Assembly: GCF_001625195.1 (NCBI RefSeq)
Contig: NC_054390.1
Coordinates: 496,001 to 560,000, forward strand
Origin: Drechmeria coniospora
Taxonomy: Eukaryota > Ascomycota > Sordariomycetes > Hypocreales > Ophiocordycipitaceae
Direction of reading: 5' to 3'
DNA: 64,000 nucleotides
This document shows, in pieces, positions 31,981 through 42,799 of this stretch. Below the pieces are notes generated by a model. The model was not told where the DNA came from. It saw only the letters and a program-made list of their open reading frames with translations, and ran no database searches. Numbering within the stretch: position 1 is the stretch's first letter; each line of letters begins with the position of its first letter. Position numbers and translations under genes: made by a program.

Positions 31981-34717
31981 CTACAACACGTCGTCCATCT
32001 CCTCCCATCGCTTCGCGCCCAGCTTGCGCAGCTTCTTGGTCGGGCTGCCGTTGCTCGTGCCCGTCGCCGTCTTCGCCCCGTCGCCTGCGCCGCTCGCGAG
32101 ACGCATGCGCTCGAGCTTCCGGCCGAGGTTCGCCACGCCGCTGCCGGTGACGCTGTTGGGCACGCTGCTGGGCGAGTTGGCTCCGCTGCTGGCGGCCGTC
32201 GGCGTAAAGTCGTCGCGGTCCGCGAGCGGCGTCCGCTTGCTCGGGTTGCGGATCGAGAGCTCGCGCCTGAGAATGTTGTTCTCGAGCCGCAGCCGTTCGA
32301 CCTCCTGGGCGAGGTCCTCGACGAGCACGTTCTCCTTGTCGCCCTCGCCGTCCCCGACGGCGGCGTCGAGGTCGAGGCCGCGCTCGAGGACCTCGACCTT
32401 GCGGTCCCAGTGCTCGTCGTTGCGCTCCTTCTCGAGCGCGAGCGAGGCCTTGAATCGCGCCAGCTCCAGGGTGAAGCGCTGCTCGAACTCGGTCGCGCAG
32501 TCGTCGCGGATGGCCGCCTCGAGGTCGAGCATGCGGTCCTCCATGCTGAGGAGATGGGCCTCGGCCGTCATGCGGGCCTCGGCGTGACGCTCGGCCTCGT
32601 CGCGCAGCTGGTCAATCTCGTCGCTCATGCGGGCAATCTCGAGGGCGGCAATCTCCATGGTCGCGCGCTCGTCGGCGTTCATCGGGGGCGTGTAGTTGCG
32701 GTACGAGTTCGTTCCGGGGGGCACAAACGGCCTCGGGTGGTGCTGCGCCGTCGACGGCGGCGGCAGGGGGTTGCCCGTCGTCGGCGGTGAATTGGCGAGA
32801 ATCGTCGCCGTGACGGAGGGAACCCGCGGCACCGTCACCTCGCGGGCGAGCGCGCTGTACCGCAGGATCTGCGAGGTCGCGTTGAAGTCGCCGCGGGGGT
32901 CGGCCGTGACGATCATGACGCCTCGCTGCGGGTTCCGGCGAGGGCCGTGGGAATGGCTCGAGGCGGAGAAGGAGGGAAAGGAGTTGGAGAAGAGCAGCTC
33001 GGTGAGCTTGCACTGGCGGTACGGCACGACGTTGGGCTGCTGCGGCCGTCAGCGTCGGTGGCCAGCGACGGATGGGCGGCGGTCGAGGGATGATGGGTTT
33101 ACCTTGCTCGAGCTGCCGACCTCGCTCTGCGTCTGGAGGCACTGCCCGAGGTACATGAGGCTCTCGTTGATCTTGCCGGCCTCGACGAGCGTCGCGCCCT
33201 GCGTCTTGGCCTCGCGCGCCCTCTCGCTGCCGGCGAGGTCGACGATGGTGAGCTTGCTCCCGGCCCAGAGGCCGCCCCTCCCGGCGCGCCGGCGCTTCTT
33301 GACCTCGAAGCAGAAGAAGCCGTGGCTCCGGCTCGAGACGCTGTTGCTGCCGGTACCGGCGACCCTGCGCTCGAGCAGGCCGGCCTCGAGCACCATGACG
33401 GCGTCCTTGAGGGTCGTGCAGACGACCTTGCGCAGGCCGGCGACGACCTTTCGGTCGGGCGACAGCTCCGTCGACTTGAAGAGGAGCGGACGACGGCGGA
33501 AGTCCTTGGTGGCGGCCGACTTGGAGGCCGGGGTGAGGAGGTCGTAGATGCGGTCGTTGTGGACCTCGTACATGGACACGACGACGACGTGCTCGGCCGA
33601 GGGGTCGCACGAGAGCTGGACGGCGCCGACGTCGGGCACCTGCGGGAGCGACGACGGCTGCGGGAGGTGGCGTCTCGGGGGGGACATGACGCCGTGGTCG
33701 GCCTTGAGAGAATGCTTAGCACGGCTCCTGACGCGGCTCGCGGCGGTGAGGGACATGAAGCGCCGGGGCCCGGCAGCGGCCCGCTTGGGCGACTGCGGCG
33801 GCCGGCCTCCGGACGACGCGGCGGCACCTCGCCGGTCGAGCAGGCTCTCGCGCTCGAGGAGACGACGCTAGCGCTCGCCGAGGTCGAGATTCTGCTCGAG
33901 CTCGCGGACGAGCCTCACGCTCCGGGGGCTCGCCGGGCCGGAGGCGGGCACGGGAGGGGCGGCGGCCGGGACTCGGCTCGGCGACGGGGCACGAGGTCGT
34001 ACAAACAAGGGCGTCGCGGCACGCGAGTTGGCTCGGGAGCCCGAGGGGTCGGCGTAGGTGGAGTCGAGAAAGTGACGGGCCGAGCTGAGGGCCGACTCGG
34101 CGGCGTCGCAGGCCTGGAGCGACTCGAGAAGGTCGGGGAGGGCGTCGGCGGGGAGCATGTTGGGGCCGATGGATCGGAAGAGGACGTCGAGGGTGAGCTG
34201 CGTCAGGCCGCGCTGGCTCTTGGAGCCGAGGATGGTGTGCGTCTGTCTCGGGCCGTCAGCCAGAGGACGAGGGAAACGGCCAGGACGGGGCAGGGGCGGG
34301 CGGCGGTGCGGTCGGCCCTGGGGTCTCGGGGCATCGGGACCGGCTCACCTTGCCCGAGCCGGTGACGCCGAGGGTGGCGACGACGGCATCGGTTCCCTCA
34401 CCGCCCTGGGGCGCGAGCACGCCCTCGGCGAGGAAGAGGATGTCGGTGCGGTGGAGGACGTCGAGCTGGGTGGCGTCGTCGTCGAAGACGTGGGTGAAGG
34501 CAAACTTTTCGATGGCCCGCCGGCGGTCGGTGGGAGGGTTGAGGGTGATGTGCGAAGGGAGCTCGCCGTCGACGGGCTCCTCGACGTCGAGGATGCGTTC
34601 CGTCGTCGTCGGCAAGGCTCCGGCCGGGGGGGGACGCAGACGCAGGTAGACCTGGAAGAGGTTCTGCGACGGCGAGGCGGCGGGCTTGGCCGCGAGAGGC
34701 GGCGGCTCCATGACCAT
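31981..34717 (-). CDS. Kinesin motor protein, kinesin-6-like
   Basis: Minus strand; exons 34717..34349, 34242..33919, 33867..33103 and 33039..31981, all joined in phase 0, about 838 aa. The N-terminal motor carries the P-loop VTGSGK with THTILGSKSQRG, switch I NSVSSRSHGFF, switch II LTIVDLAGSER and the PYRQCKLTELL helix. A long Ser/Pro/Arg-rich insert separates the P-loop region from MYEVHNDRIYDLL, as in the kinesin-6 (MKLP/Klp9) class, which works in the anaphase spindle. A coiled coil (about 130 residues rich in Glu/Arg/Leu) and a basic tail follow. A TAG in frame at 33868..33870 must be removed: a 51-nt intron 33868..33918 (GTGAGG...GCTAG) would do so in frame, but its branch site is weak, so a nonsense mutation is the alternative. 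Confidence 0.8.
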
Positions 34718-34767
34718 GAAGCTGGAGCGGCAGCCGAGCCGAGCGTCGACGGACGATGCCGGCCGGA

Positions 34768-35410
34768 GAGAGGAGGAGGAGGGCAGCGGCGAGGTGGCCG
34801 AGCGAGGTGGCCGAGTGAGGTGGCCGAGTGAGGTGGCCGAGTGAGGTGGCCGAGTGAGGTGGCCGAGTGAGATGGCCGAGTGAGGTGGCCGAGTGAGGGT
34901 GTGCCCGGTTCGTGCTCAGGTCAAGCCCGGATGCTCAGGATCAAGCCCGGATGCTCAGGTCAAGCCTGGATGCTCAGGATCAAGCCCGGATGCTCAGGTC
35001 AAGCCTGGATGCTCAGGATCAAGCCCGGATGCTCAGGTCAAGCCCGGATGCTCAGGTCAAGCCCGGATGCTCAAGCGTGCCGTCTTGGGCTCGCGAGGTC
35101 GAAGGGACGCAGAGGGGCGAGGGTCGAGGAGGAGGGCAGCGGCGAGGTGGCCGAGCGAGGATGTGCCGGTTCGTGCTCAGGATCAAGCCCGGATGCTCAG
35201 GTCAAGACCGGATGTTCAGAATCAAGCCCGGATGCTCAAGCGTGCCGTCTTGGGCTCGCGAGTTCGAAGGGACGCAGAGGGGCGAGGGTCGAGGAGGAGG
35301 GCAGTGGCGAGGTGGCCGAGCGAGGATGTGCCGGTTCGTGCTCAGGATCAAGCCCGGATGCTCAAGCGTGCCCTCTTGGGCTCGCGTGGTCAAAGGGACG
35401 CGGAGGAGGA
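34768..35410. repeat. Compound satellite derived from the kinesin 5' flank
   Basis: 34791..34897 has about eight 13-bp units (GAGGTGGCCGAGT). 34915..35070 has about eight 19-20-bp units (CAAGCCCGGATGCTCAGGAT). Then a larger unit beginning ATGCTCAAGCGTGCC and including GAGGAGGAGGGCAG appears about three times to 35410. That last motif also occurs at 34771, next to the kinesin start, so the array grew from that flank. Confidence 0.8.
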
Positions 35411-35589
35411 GACGTTTGGGTGGACTGCGGGCAAGTCTGGGGTCGGCATCGAGCGAGGCTGGCGGCAATCGAGCATGATGTTTTTCACGATCATGTGCAC
35501 GACAGGCACGGAGTAAAGTAAATACAGGCCGCAGCACGCTGTCGGGGCAACAACAACTGGGGCTCGGCATCGGCCCGGCGTTTTTGCGA

Positions 35590-37080
35590 AGGGCATGTAT
35601 CGTGTACATGTAGGTACAAGTACTTACATGTACTTGCACTTGCAGTACCTACTCGTGCCGCATTACTGCCAACACTTGCACGGTACTGGTGATGGCAATT
35701 GCTGCTCTGCGGACAAGTTTACAGGCAAAGTTGCAGGGTCCTTGATGGTAGGTCGAGCATTCGGTAGACGGCCACTGAATCTCCATGCGAGCGATCTGAC
35801 CTGCATGCCAATCTTTGCACATGTGCATGCATGTCTTTCATTCAGCGGTCAGTGGCAGGGATAGGTCACGGTTCATGGCCGACACTTGCATGTACCAAGC
35901 AAGTACCCAGTACACTGCAGCCAAGGGCGGTAGCAGGTACCTGGGGCTGTTAGTACGTTTCGCATGTTCCTGTGGAAATACACCTACTCAACGGCGCACT
36001 GGGAACAAGCACTTGTACATGTACTTGTGCATGTTCTTGGGTCGTGTGCTAAGTGCTTGCTTACAGTACTGTAGGTGCACATGTGCGGAGTACTCCGTAC
36101 TCGGTGCAGTATTTCCTTGATGCTCCGCATAAGAACTACTGTAGGTACTGTACTTGGAGCACTGAAGCATTAATACAACTTATTTGTACGGCAAGCACAA
36201 GGAATGCTTGGCCACTTCGACTTCAGACCCTTACAGGTGCATCCCAGTGTCTGCGCACACAGGGAATAATACCACTTGCGTCTGGGTGCATCCTGGTGGC
36301 GGCGCTACCAAGTACATGTACATCTGCTTGGAGGAATGGAGCAAGTACAGTACTTATTGTGGAGTAATTACGGTACAAGTGCGGTACTCCGTACTCCGTA
36401 CCGAGTGCATGTGCTGCGCAGGACCCAGTACTTACTAGGTACCTTGTGGAGTGGTTAGGTCTGCGGAGTACCTACGAGTACCAATCAAGTAGTAGTGCCG
36501 ATATGTACATGTACTTGTAAGCACGTACAACCAGACGCCGCCTGCACCGACAGTACTTGTTCCTACAGTACTTGGTTGAAGTGCTCCTTGAAAATGCAAT
36601 CCAGGGCACCGAGTTCTGCTGACACGATGGCGTCCTAAAGCCCTGCGCCTAATTGGTGTTTGGTACCGCTCCTGGTCATGCGAACAAGGCCTGTTACGTG
36701 GTCCGGCTTGCTCTGCATGGCTAAGAATATTGCAGTGCAAGTATTACTTTAGTACTTATAGCACTTACAGTATAGGTGCTTGCGAAGGTACTTACTAGAT
36801 ACACTTGACAGTACAGTAGAGTACATGCAAGTACACTTGATGCTTGCAGGTACTACTGCAACAATCCGTACATGGATTTTGCTACAAGTACTCTGTAAGT
36901 ACTCCGCAAGTACTCCGTACTTGCAACTGCAATCGCTTCGGCACCTGCTACTCCGCACCCCGTGAATGTCATGGACAGACGCGGCGCATGTACCTGTACT
37001 TGCAGGCCAATGATGTGCCCGCTGTGCCGTCCCATCTTGCGTGACGTCCACACGTACCGGGTACATGCCGCCGTCTGCCG
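35590..37080. repeat. GTAC-rich island
   Basis: Largest island, with many GTAC, CATGTAC and GGAGTACTCCGTA words (for example near 36086, 36388 and 36900). No coding signal and no hairpin element inside. Confidence 0.65.
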
Positions 37081-37368
37081 CTCCACGCTGTCACCCATGC
37101 TCGGACGGCCCTCGTGCGGCGAATCGAGGAGACGATCGATGAGGGCGTGACTTGGGCCAAAAGGACTCGGGAATGTCGCGAGTCGTAGGGGGTTGTCTTT
37201 GATCCAAGGAACCCAATGTTCACGGAAGCCATGCTCCCTCTGACTGTGCTCCTTTGTTCGTCAACGCGCACGCAGGCTCGGCCGATCATGGACACGGAGG
37301 GGCTACCCTGTAGCGAAGCGATGGCACCGTCGCGTTGCTTGCTTGGACGGGGCCTGCCCACCTGGCTC

Positions 37369-37402
37369 GACATTGGACTTGACATTGGACTTGACATTGG
37401 AC
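37369..37402 (+). repeat. 12-bp triplication (GACATTGGACTT)
   Basis: Three consecutive near-perfect 12-bp units within non-coding DNA. Confidence 0.8.
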
Positions 37403-37689
37403 GATCCGGTCCGCCATGCCAGAGTATGCTCACGAGCCGGAGCGAGGCCGGCGTCTGGCATATTCCGAACCTACCGTGCGGACTGGGCATTAGCAGGCTG
37501 CCCCGTATCCGAATGTCTACCTGCGTGACGCGAGACGCTAATCACCGATGACTCCCCCCCGCACACACACCTTCCAGCCACTAGTTTGCGTGGCTGCCAT
37601 GACTGACGGCTCGTCATCTCGGATTGTCCAATCAGCCGAGGCCAGCTGCTGCTTCATCGCTCGTTGCCCTCGGCGTACGGCGGTGCTGA

Positions 37690-38040
37690 CGGAATCGGGT
37701 GGTGGAAAGGGACGGACTCGAGCGGTGGCAAGGGACGGACTCGGGTGGTGGCGAGGGACGGACCCAGGACGGCGGTGGGAGGCGGTGCCGAGTGGTTGTG
37801 ATTCCGCCTCGAAGGGTGCGTCGAAGAGAACGAGGGTTCGTCGAGGAGAACGAGGGTGCGTCGAAGAGAACGAGGGTGCGTCGAGGAGAACGAGGGTGCG
37901 TCAGAGAAAACGACTTGCTTCTGCTCCAACGACGAGCCGTTCGTCAGAGAAAACGACCTGCTTCTGCTCCGGCGATGAGTCGTTCGTCAGAGAAAACGAC
38001 TTGCTTCTGCTCCGACGACGAGCCGTTCGTCAGAGTCGGT
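37690..38040. repeat. Tandem arrays with 20-bp and 43-bp units
   Basis: GGGACGGACTCG units at 37708..37760, then about four TCGAAGAGAACGAGGGTGCG (20-bp) units at 37818..37905, then three 43-bp units beginning TCAGAGAAAACGACTTGCTT at 37901, 37944 and 37987. Adjacent arrays of unrelated unit length. Confidence 0.8.
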
Positions 38041-38179
38041 GAAACCGGTGAGGGGTTTCACGCGGGACGAGGGGCGAGGGACCCCGGCAGAGGGCAAGGC
38101 AAGGGACGACAAACTCCTCTGCTTGGCTGCTTCGGAGGGTGGAGCGGCCAGGGCCAGCGGCCAAGGATGTTGGTGCCGT

Positions 38180-38310
38180 TGCAGGCTTGCCGTTGCATGC
38201 TTGCCGTTGCATGCTTGCCGTTGCGTGCATGGTGGGTGTGCATGGTGCGAGTGCATGGTGCGAGTGCATGGTGTGTGTGTGTGCATGGTGTGCGTGCCTG
38301 GTGCGTGCTG
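38180..38310. repeat. TTGCATGCTTGCCG and GTGCATGGTGCGA repeats
   Basis: Short-period repeats continuing the satellite region; the many Cys/Met/Val translations are artefacts. Confidence 0.7.
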
Positions 38311-38443
38311 GTGAGGTTGCGGAGCGAGGTGCCTGGACGAGGCGGCCTGGTGCGCTGAACTCGCAGGTGCAGGTACAGTAAGTGGGTGAGTAAGCAAGTA
38401 ATACAGTGCTGCATTGGTTGTGCGAGCGGCACCTCTTTAGAGG

Positions 38444-38513
38444 GGTGACAAAAGTGTCGATTCACTTTGTCGTAGTGACGCCGCCAGAAATTGAATCATC
38501 ACTTTTGTCTACC
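38444..38513. repeat. Palindromic hairpin element, copy E
   Basis: Best palindrome of the family: starts GGTGACAAAAGTGTCGATTC and ends GAATCATCACTTTTGTCTACC minus its last bases; about 25 bp at each end pair with few mismatches. Confidence 0.65.
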
Positions 38514-39175
38514 GACCGTTCAAGTAATAATTGCTCGTCATCGGCAGCGCTGATCCCCCGCCCGCCTGTCCATCCTCCTCCACATGCACGTGCACGCAGG
38601 CAGCCCGCTTCGGCATATGCGGGTACTTTGTGTGTACAGCTGCTCGTGCGGATGCTGCTCGCAAGAGGGCACGTTGCACCGGCAATCCTTACCCACCACG
38701 GCCACCTCGGAGGTACCTGGCAGGTAACTTGCTATCAGGTAATTTGCCACCGAGCATAAAGTACAGCAAGGAGCACGCCGTACGGAAGGCCTACCGGGTA
38801 CCAGGTAGGTACTTATGCAGCACCTCGGTGTACTTGGCCCGCACGACTACATAAGTACCTATGTTAGTACTCACACCGTACATGCAGTACTAGTCCTACA
38901 GCGGGTGGTACGGAGCACTCGGGGCCTACCAAGTACACTTGACACTTGGGGTAGGTGCCTAGTTGTACCTAGCACTTACCGACGTAGATAGGTATCTGGT
39001 AGGCACCAGCACCATTCACGTAGCACATTGTGGTTGTACACTCCATGCGCAAGTGCAAGTGCAGCCACTGCAATGCCCTGTGCTCGTCGCATCCGTCACG
39101 GACATTGGCCGTCTTGGTCGTGCCACGAAAGACCTCCTCCGCGGTGAACCCAACCCCTGGACATGCGCGGAGGAG

Positions 39176-39216
39176 TGGTGGTGGTGGTGGTGGTGGTCGT
39201 CGTCGTCGTCGTCGTG
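39176..39216 (+). repeat. GTG/GTC trinucleotide tract
   Basis: (GTG)n followed by (GTC)n just before the 14-bp minisatellite. Confidence 0.8.
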
Positions 39217-39223
39217 CTGGAAC

Positions 39224-39655
39224 TACAATACTGCGGTGCTGGAATTACTGAGGTGCTGGAACTACAGTGCTGTGGTGCTGAAACTACTGTGGTGCTGGAA
39301 CTGCTGTGGTGCTGGAATTACTGTGGTGCTGAAAAATGCTGTGGTGCTGAAACTACGATGCTGGAACTGCTGGAATTACTGTGGTGCTGCAACTGCTGTG
39401 GTGCTGGAACTACAGTGCTGCAACTACAGTGCTGGAACTACAGTGCTGGAACTACAGTGCTGGAACTACAGTGCTGGAACTACAGTGCTGGAACTACAGT
39501 GCTGGAACTACAGTGCTGGAACTACAGTGCTGGAACTACAGTGCTGGAACTACAGTGCTGGAACTACAGTGCTGGAACTACAGTGCTGCAACTACAGTGC
39601 TGCAACTACAGTGCTGCATCTACAGTGCTGCAACTACAGTGCTGCAACTGCTGTA
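39224..39655. repeat. 14-bp minisatellite (GTGCTGGAACTACA)
   Basis: About 30 copies. Homogeneous in the centre (39415..39580) and variable at both edges, the usual outcome of slippage or unequal exchange. Because 14 is not a multiple of 3, all three frames give the same 14-residue periodic translation; there is no gene. Confidence 0.9.
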
Positions 39656-40313
39656 AAGAGCGGTGACTCCGCGCCCCCCGATGCGGTTTAGCCGCCGGCG
39701 CTAGACTGCTCACGGAGCGAACCCCACCATTCGGAAAACTTTGGGAAAAATGAGTATTTCTGCCTCGTCGACTCGTCCGAGCCTCCCTCTCCTCTCCTCC
39801 CCTCCTCTTCCTCTCCTCCTCCTCCTCCTCCCACGAGCATCAATCGTTAGCCCATCAGACGACGAAGTCGCCCTACCCAGAATAATTTCAAACACAGAGC
39901 CTTTCGAAACCGAGTCGTGTCACAATGCCTTCGGCCGTCGCTGAGCTGTAAACACCCACTGCGGGCCGTGTCTGCTCACGACGACGCAGACCGGCCTGCA
40001 GTCCAGCAGTTCACCGAGTTCGACAATCAACCCCATCGACTTCCGTTTCCCACCGCCTCTCCCGCCCCGAGCTGGAATCGCTCTCGAGAGTCCGTCTCTG
40101 CCTACCCGACATTCGCATCCCTGCCATCCGCCCACGCCCCGCGAGGGCCCATCTGCTCGCCTCCACCACCCCTTGCCTTGACGGACAAACGCTTCCGTCC
40201 GTCGGCCTCCATCGAGCTCGACGCCCATCCCGTACTCATCCCCGTCGTCCGCTGCGTCGACACGACTCAACCGCCATCACCACGGCATCCTCCACACCGC
40301 AACGGCCTGCACA

Positions 40314-40622
40314 ATGTCCCGCAACGTCCGCCAAAAATACCCCTCCACCCTGGCCCGTCCCCCGAACCGCCGCCGCGGCTCCGACTCGTCCTCCTGCTTC
40401 GACCTCTCCGACGACGACGGCTACTCGGCCGTCGAGGAAGTGAGCGATTCCGAAGACGACGACGAGGAAGATGTCAACGCGGCCGAGGAGGAGAACATCT
40501 TGACCGAGGCCACCGTCGGGCCCGCTCACGCTCCTCGACCGCAGCTCGTCCCCGTTGTCGATGGCGACGACGACGAGGATGACGACGACGACGAAGAAGA
40601 AGTAGAAGAAGAAGACGACGAA

Positions 40623-40654
<32 letters not shown>

Positions 40655-41838
40655 AGACGACGACGACCAAGATGGACAGCACCAGCTCGGAGATGCCGAC
40701 GAGAGCACGAGCTGGGCCGGCATCGTCTCCGAGGTCGAGGCCGTCTCCGACTTGTACCCCGAGCCCAACGCCTTTGCCTCGGACGTGGCCGTCGAGCGCC
40801 ATGTCCGCTTCGACGTGCCCTCGAGCGACTCCGACTCGACCGACACGGAAGACGACCACGGCGACCTCTTCCCCGACATATTCGTCTCCCAAAACTCCCT
40901 GGACCCCTCCTTCCGCCGCGAGATTGAGCATGATCCCGACGAGTCGTCGGGGTCCGGCTCCTTCTGGGACTTCAACGGCCAGTACGACGAGCGTCAAGAC
41001 TCGGACGCCGAAGAGGTCATCCGCGAGCTCTTGGACGACGAGACGCCCAGGGCGACGTCCAAGGTCGCCCAGCTCGACCCGACCCCCTTTACGCCGGCGT
41101 TTGAGGAAAACCTCGAACTCGACGGCTACGAAAGTGAGCATCCTCTTCTCTTTTTTGTTTTTGCTTTCGTTTCATTTTGTCTGGGTTGTTTTGGGCCGGC
41201 CGTCGCCCCTGCCGCGTCGTGCCCAATCGCTTACCTCGTACCTCCAGCCGACGGTGACACCACCGAAGAGGACATTCCCGAGCCGCCCGTCCGCCGAAAG
41301 ACGCGCCGGCCGTCCAACCACGTGAGCGAGGACTCGGATTCCGATGCCGAGTCGGCCGCCAAGCCGCAGCGCGGCCAGCCGCGCGTCGGCCGCTTCAACC
41401 TCGACCGCCGGGACAAGAAGCCCATCGCCGTGCTGAACCCGCTGACGCGCAAGATGATGATCTTCACCCCCCACCGCCGCCGCCAGCTCGACCTCTCCCC
41501 GGAGCAGTTCAACTTCACCTGGGGCCTCGAGGAGCAGTCGTCGCCTCTGCTCAGCAGCTCGGCCAACATGATGCTCAGCGCCATGTTCTCCTCCAACACC
41601 TTTGGCGACTTTGTCAACGCCCAGACCATGGGCCCCGCCGAGGCCTTTTTCCCCTTTCACTCGGACGCCAACACGGCCGACGACGACTCGGCCGCCCCGA
41701 GCGTCCGCGGCGACGAGGACGAGGCCGAGAAGAAGCTCGACATTAGCGACTTCATCACCTGGGACGGCGAGTCCTCGGCCGACGAGGGCGACGGCAGCTG
41801 GGAGCCGGCCTCGACGCCCGTCAGGCCCACGGCGGCCC

Positions 41839-41874
<36 letters not shown>

Positions 41875-42215
41875 AGCGCGAGGTCCTGTCGCACCTCAAC
41901 TCGGACACGGTCGGCGCCTTTCGCCGCAACCAGATCAACCAGCAGTTGATCCTGAGCAGCCAGGCGACGCAGGACTCGCTCGCCTTCAGCGGCCCCTACA
42001 ACTACACCGCCATCAAGGGCCTCAAGTCGGACAGGTTCGACACGGCCGGCATCCCCCTGACGCCCATGCGCCGCCAGAAGAAGCAGATGAGCGACGTCGC
42101 CCGCAGCCCGCTCGAGTCGGCGTCGGCCAAGCGCAAGGCCTCGACGGACGCCGGCGCCGCAGGCGGCCACAAGAAGCATCGAAGCATATCCGACGTCAAC
42201 CTGCTGCGCATATGA
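40314..42215 (+). CDS. Acidic, low-complexity nuclear-type protein
   Basis: Two exons, 40314..41133 and 41248..42215; splicing in phase 1 gives GYETDGDTTEED and 595 aa. Residues about 30-125 are an extreme Asp/Glu block. Central conserved-looking segments include HVRFDVPSSDSDS, SQNSLDPSFRREIE and SGSGSFWDFNGQYDE. After the intron there are KPIAVLNPLTRKMMIFTPHR and SPEQFNFTW, then a poly-Thr run (from an ACG repeat at 41838..41873) and a basic C-terminus with KRKAS and HKKHRS, likely nuclear signals. I do not know the family beyond conserved fungal hypotheticals. The 114-nt intron is stop-free and a multiple of three, so retention would insert 38 mostly hydrophobic residues; its T-rich content and clean borders argue it is spliced. 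Confidence 0.75.
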
Positions 42216-42799
42216 TGGGCCGGCCGCCCGTGCCGCGTGCTGGGCGCGCGGCCTCGTGAGCGTGCGCCGAGGGCGTTGGCAAACCAAAAAAATACGACCG
42301 AGGACGGCGTGGCGGAAGCCACCCCTGGCCTTGGGTGCACGGCGAGTTTGCGCGAGACTTTTATTCATGACGATTACCTGTCGGCAGTGGATGATGCGCC
42401 GCGCCAAATTCCCATATTACCGAGTATGTGGGAGTGAATACGACCGAGGACGGCGTGGCGACAGCCACCCCTGGCCTTGGATGCACGGCGAGTTCGCGCG
42501 AGACTTTTATTCATGACGATTACCTGTTGGCAGTGGATGATGCGCCGCGGCGCCCCCTTTTCTCTCTATCTCATCGTTCGGTCCGCCTGCTTGCTCCTTT
42601 CTTGCCGGAACGACCAAGCGCGGTAATAAAAGTTTTTTCAACAAGAGCCCTCCCTCGTGAGAGGGAGAGAGAGCCTGCGAGTGCCCCTGTCGTGCGCCGT
42701 GTCCCGACCGGAATGTCTCGTCGTGTCGAACCCGCCGGTGTCGTTCGCCGCCCCCCCCGGTCCGTGAGATTTCTCCCCTTCTCCCTTCTCCCTTCCGCC
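42216..42799. other. Convergent intergenic with a 113-bp duplication
   Basis: 3' flanks of the acidic-protein gene (+) and the P450 gene (-), with the duplicated segment listed separately. A large plus-strand frame running from here into the P450 gene is its antisense shadow. Confidence 0.6.
42291..42549. repeat. 113-bp direct repeat (42291..42403 and 42437..42549)
   Basis: Both copies run from AATACGACCGAGGACGGCGT to GGATGATGCGCCGCG with a handful of mismatches, separated by 33 bp. Confidence 0.88.

Larger units (their letters stand above)
34718..40313. other. 5.6-kb gene-poor satellite and GTAC-island region
   Basis: Between the kinesin start (-) and the acidic protein (+): kinesin-flank satellite (34768..35410), GTAC island (35590..37080), tandem arrays (37370..38310), hairpin copy E, a second island (38740..39060), a 14-bp minisatellite (39224..39655) and a promoter region. 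No supported gene. Confidence 0.6.

Noticed and set aside
34880..35521. Repeat proteins in all three plus frames
   Set aside because: All derive from the kinesin-flank satellite.
39163..39691. Repeat protein with NYSAGTTVLELQCW periodicity
   Set aside because: The 14-bp unit gives the same periodic peptide in all frames; no start context or flanking domain.
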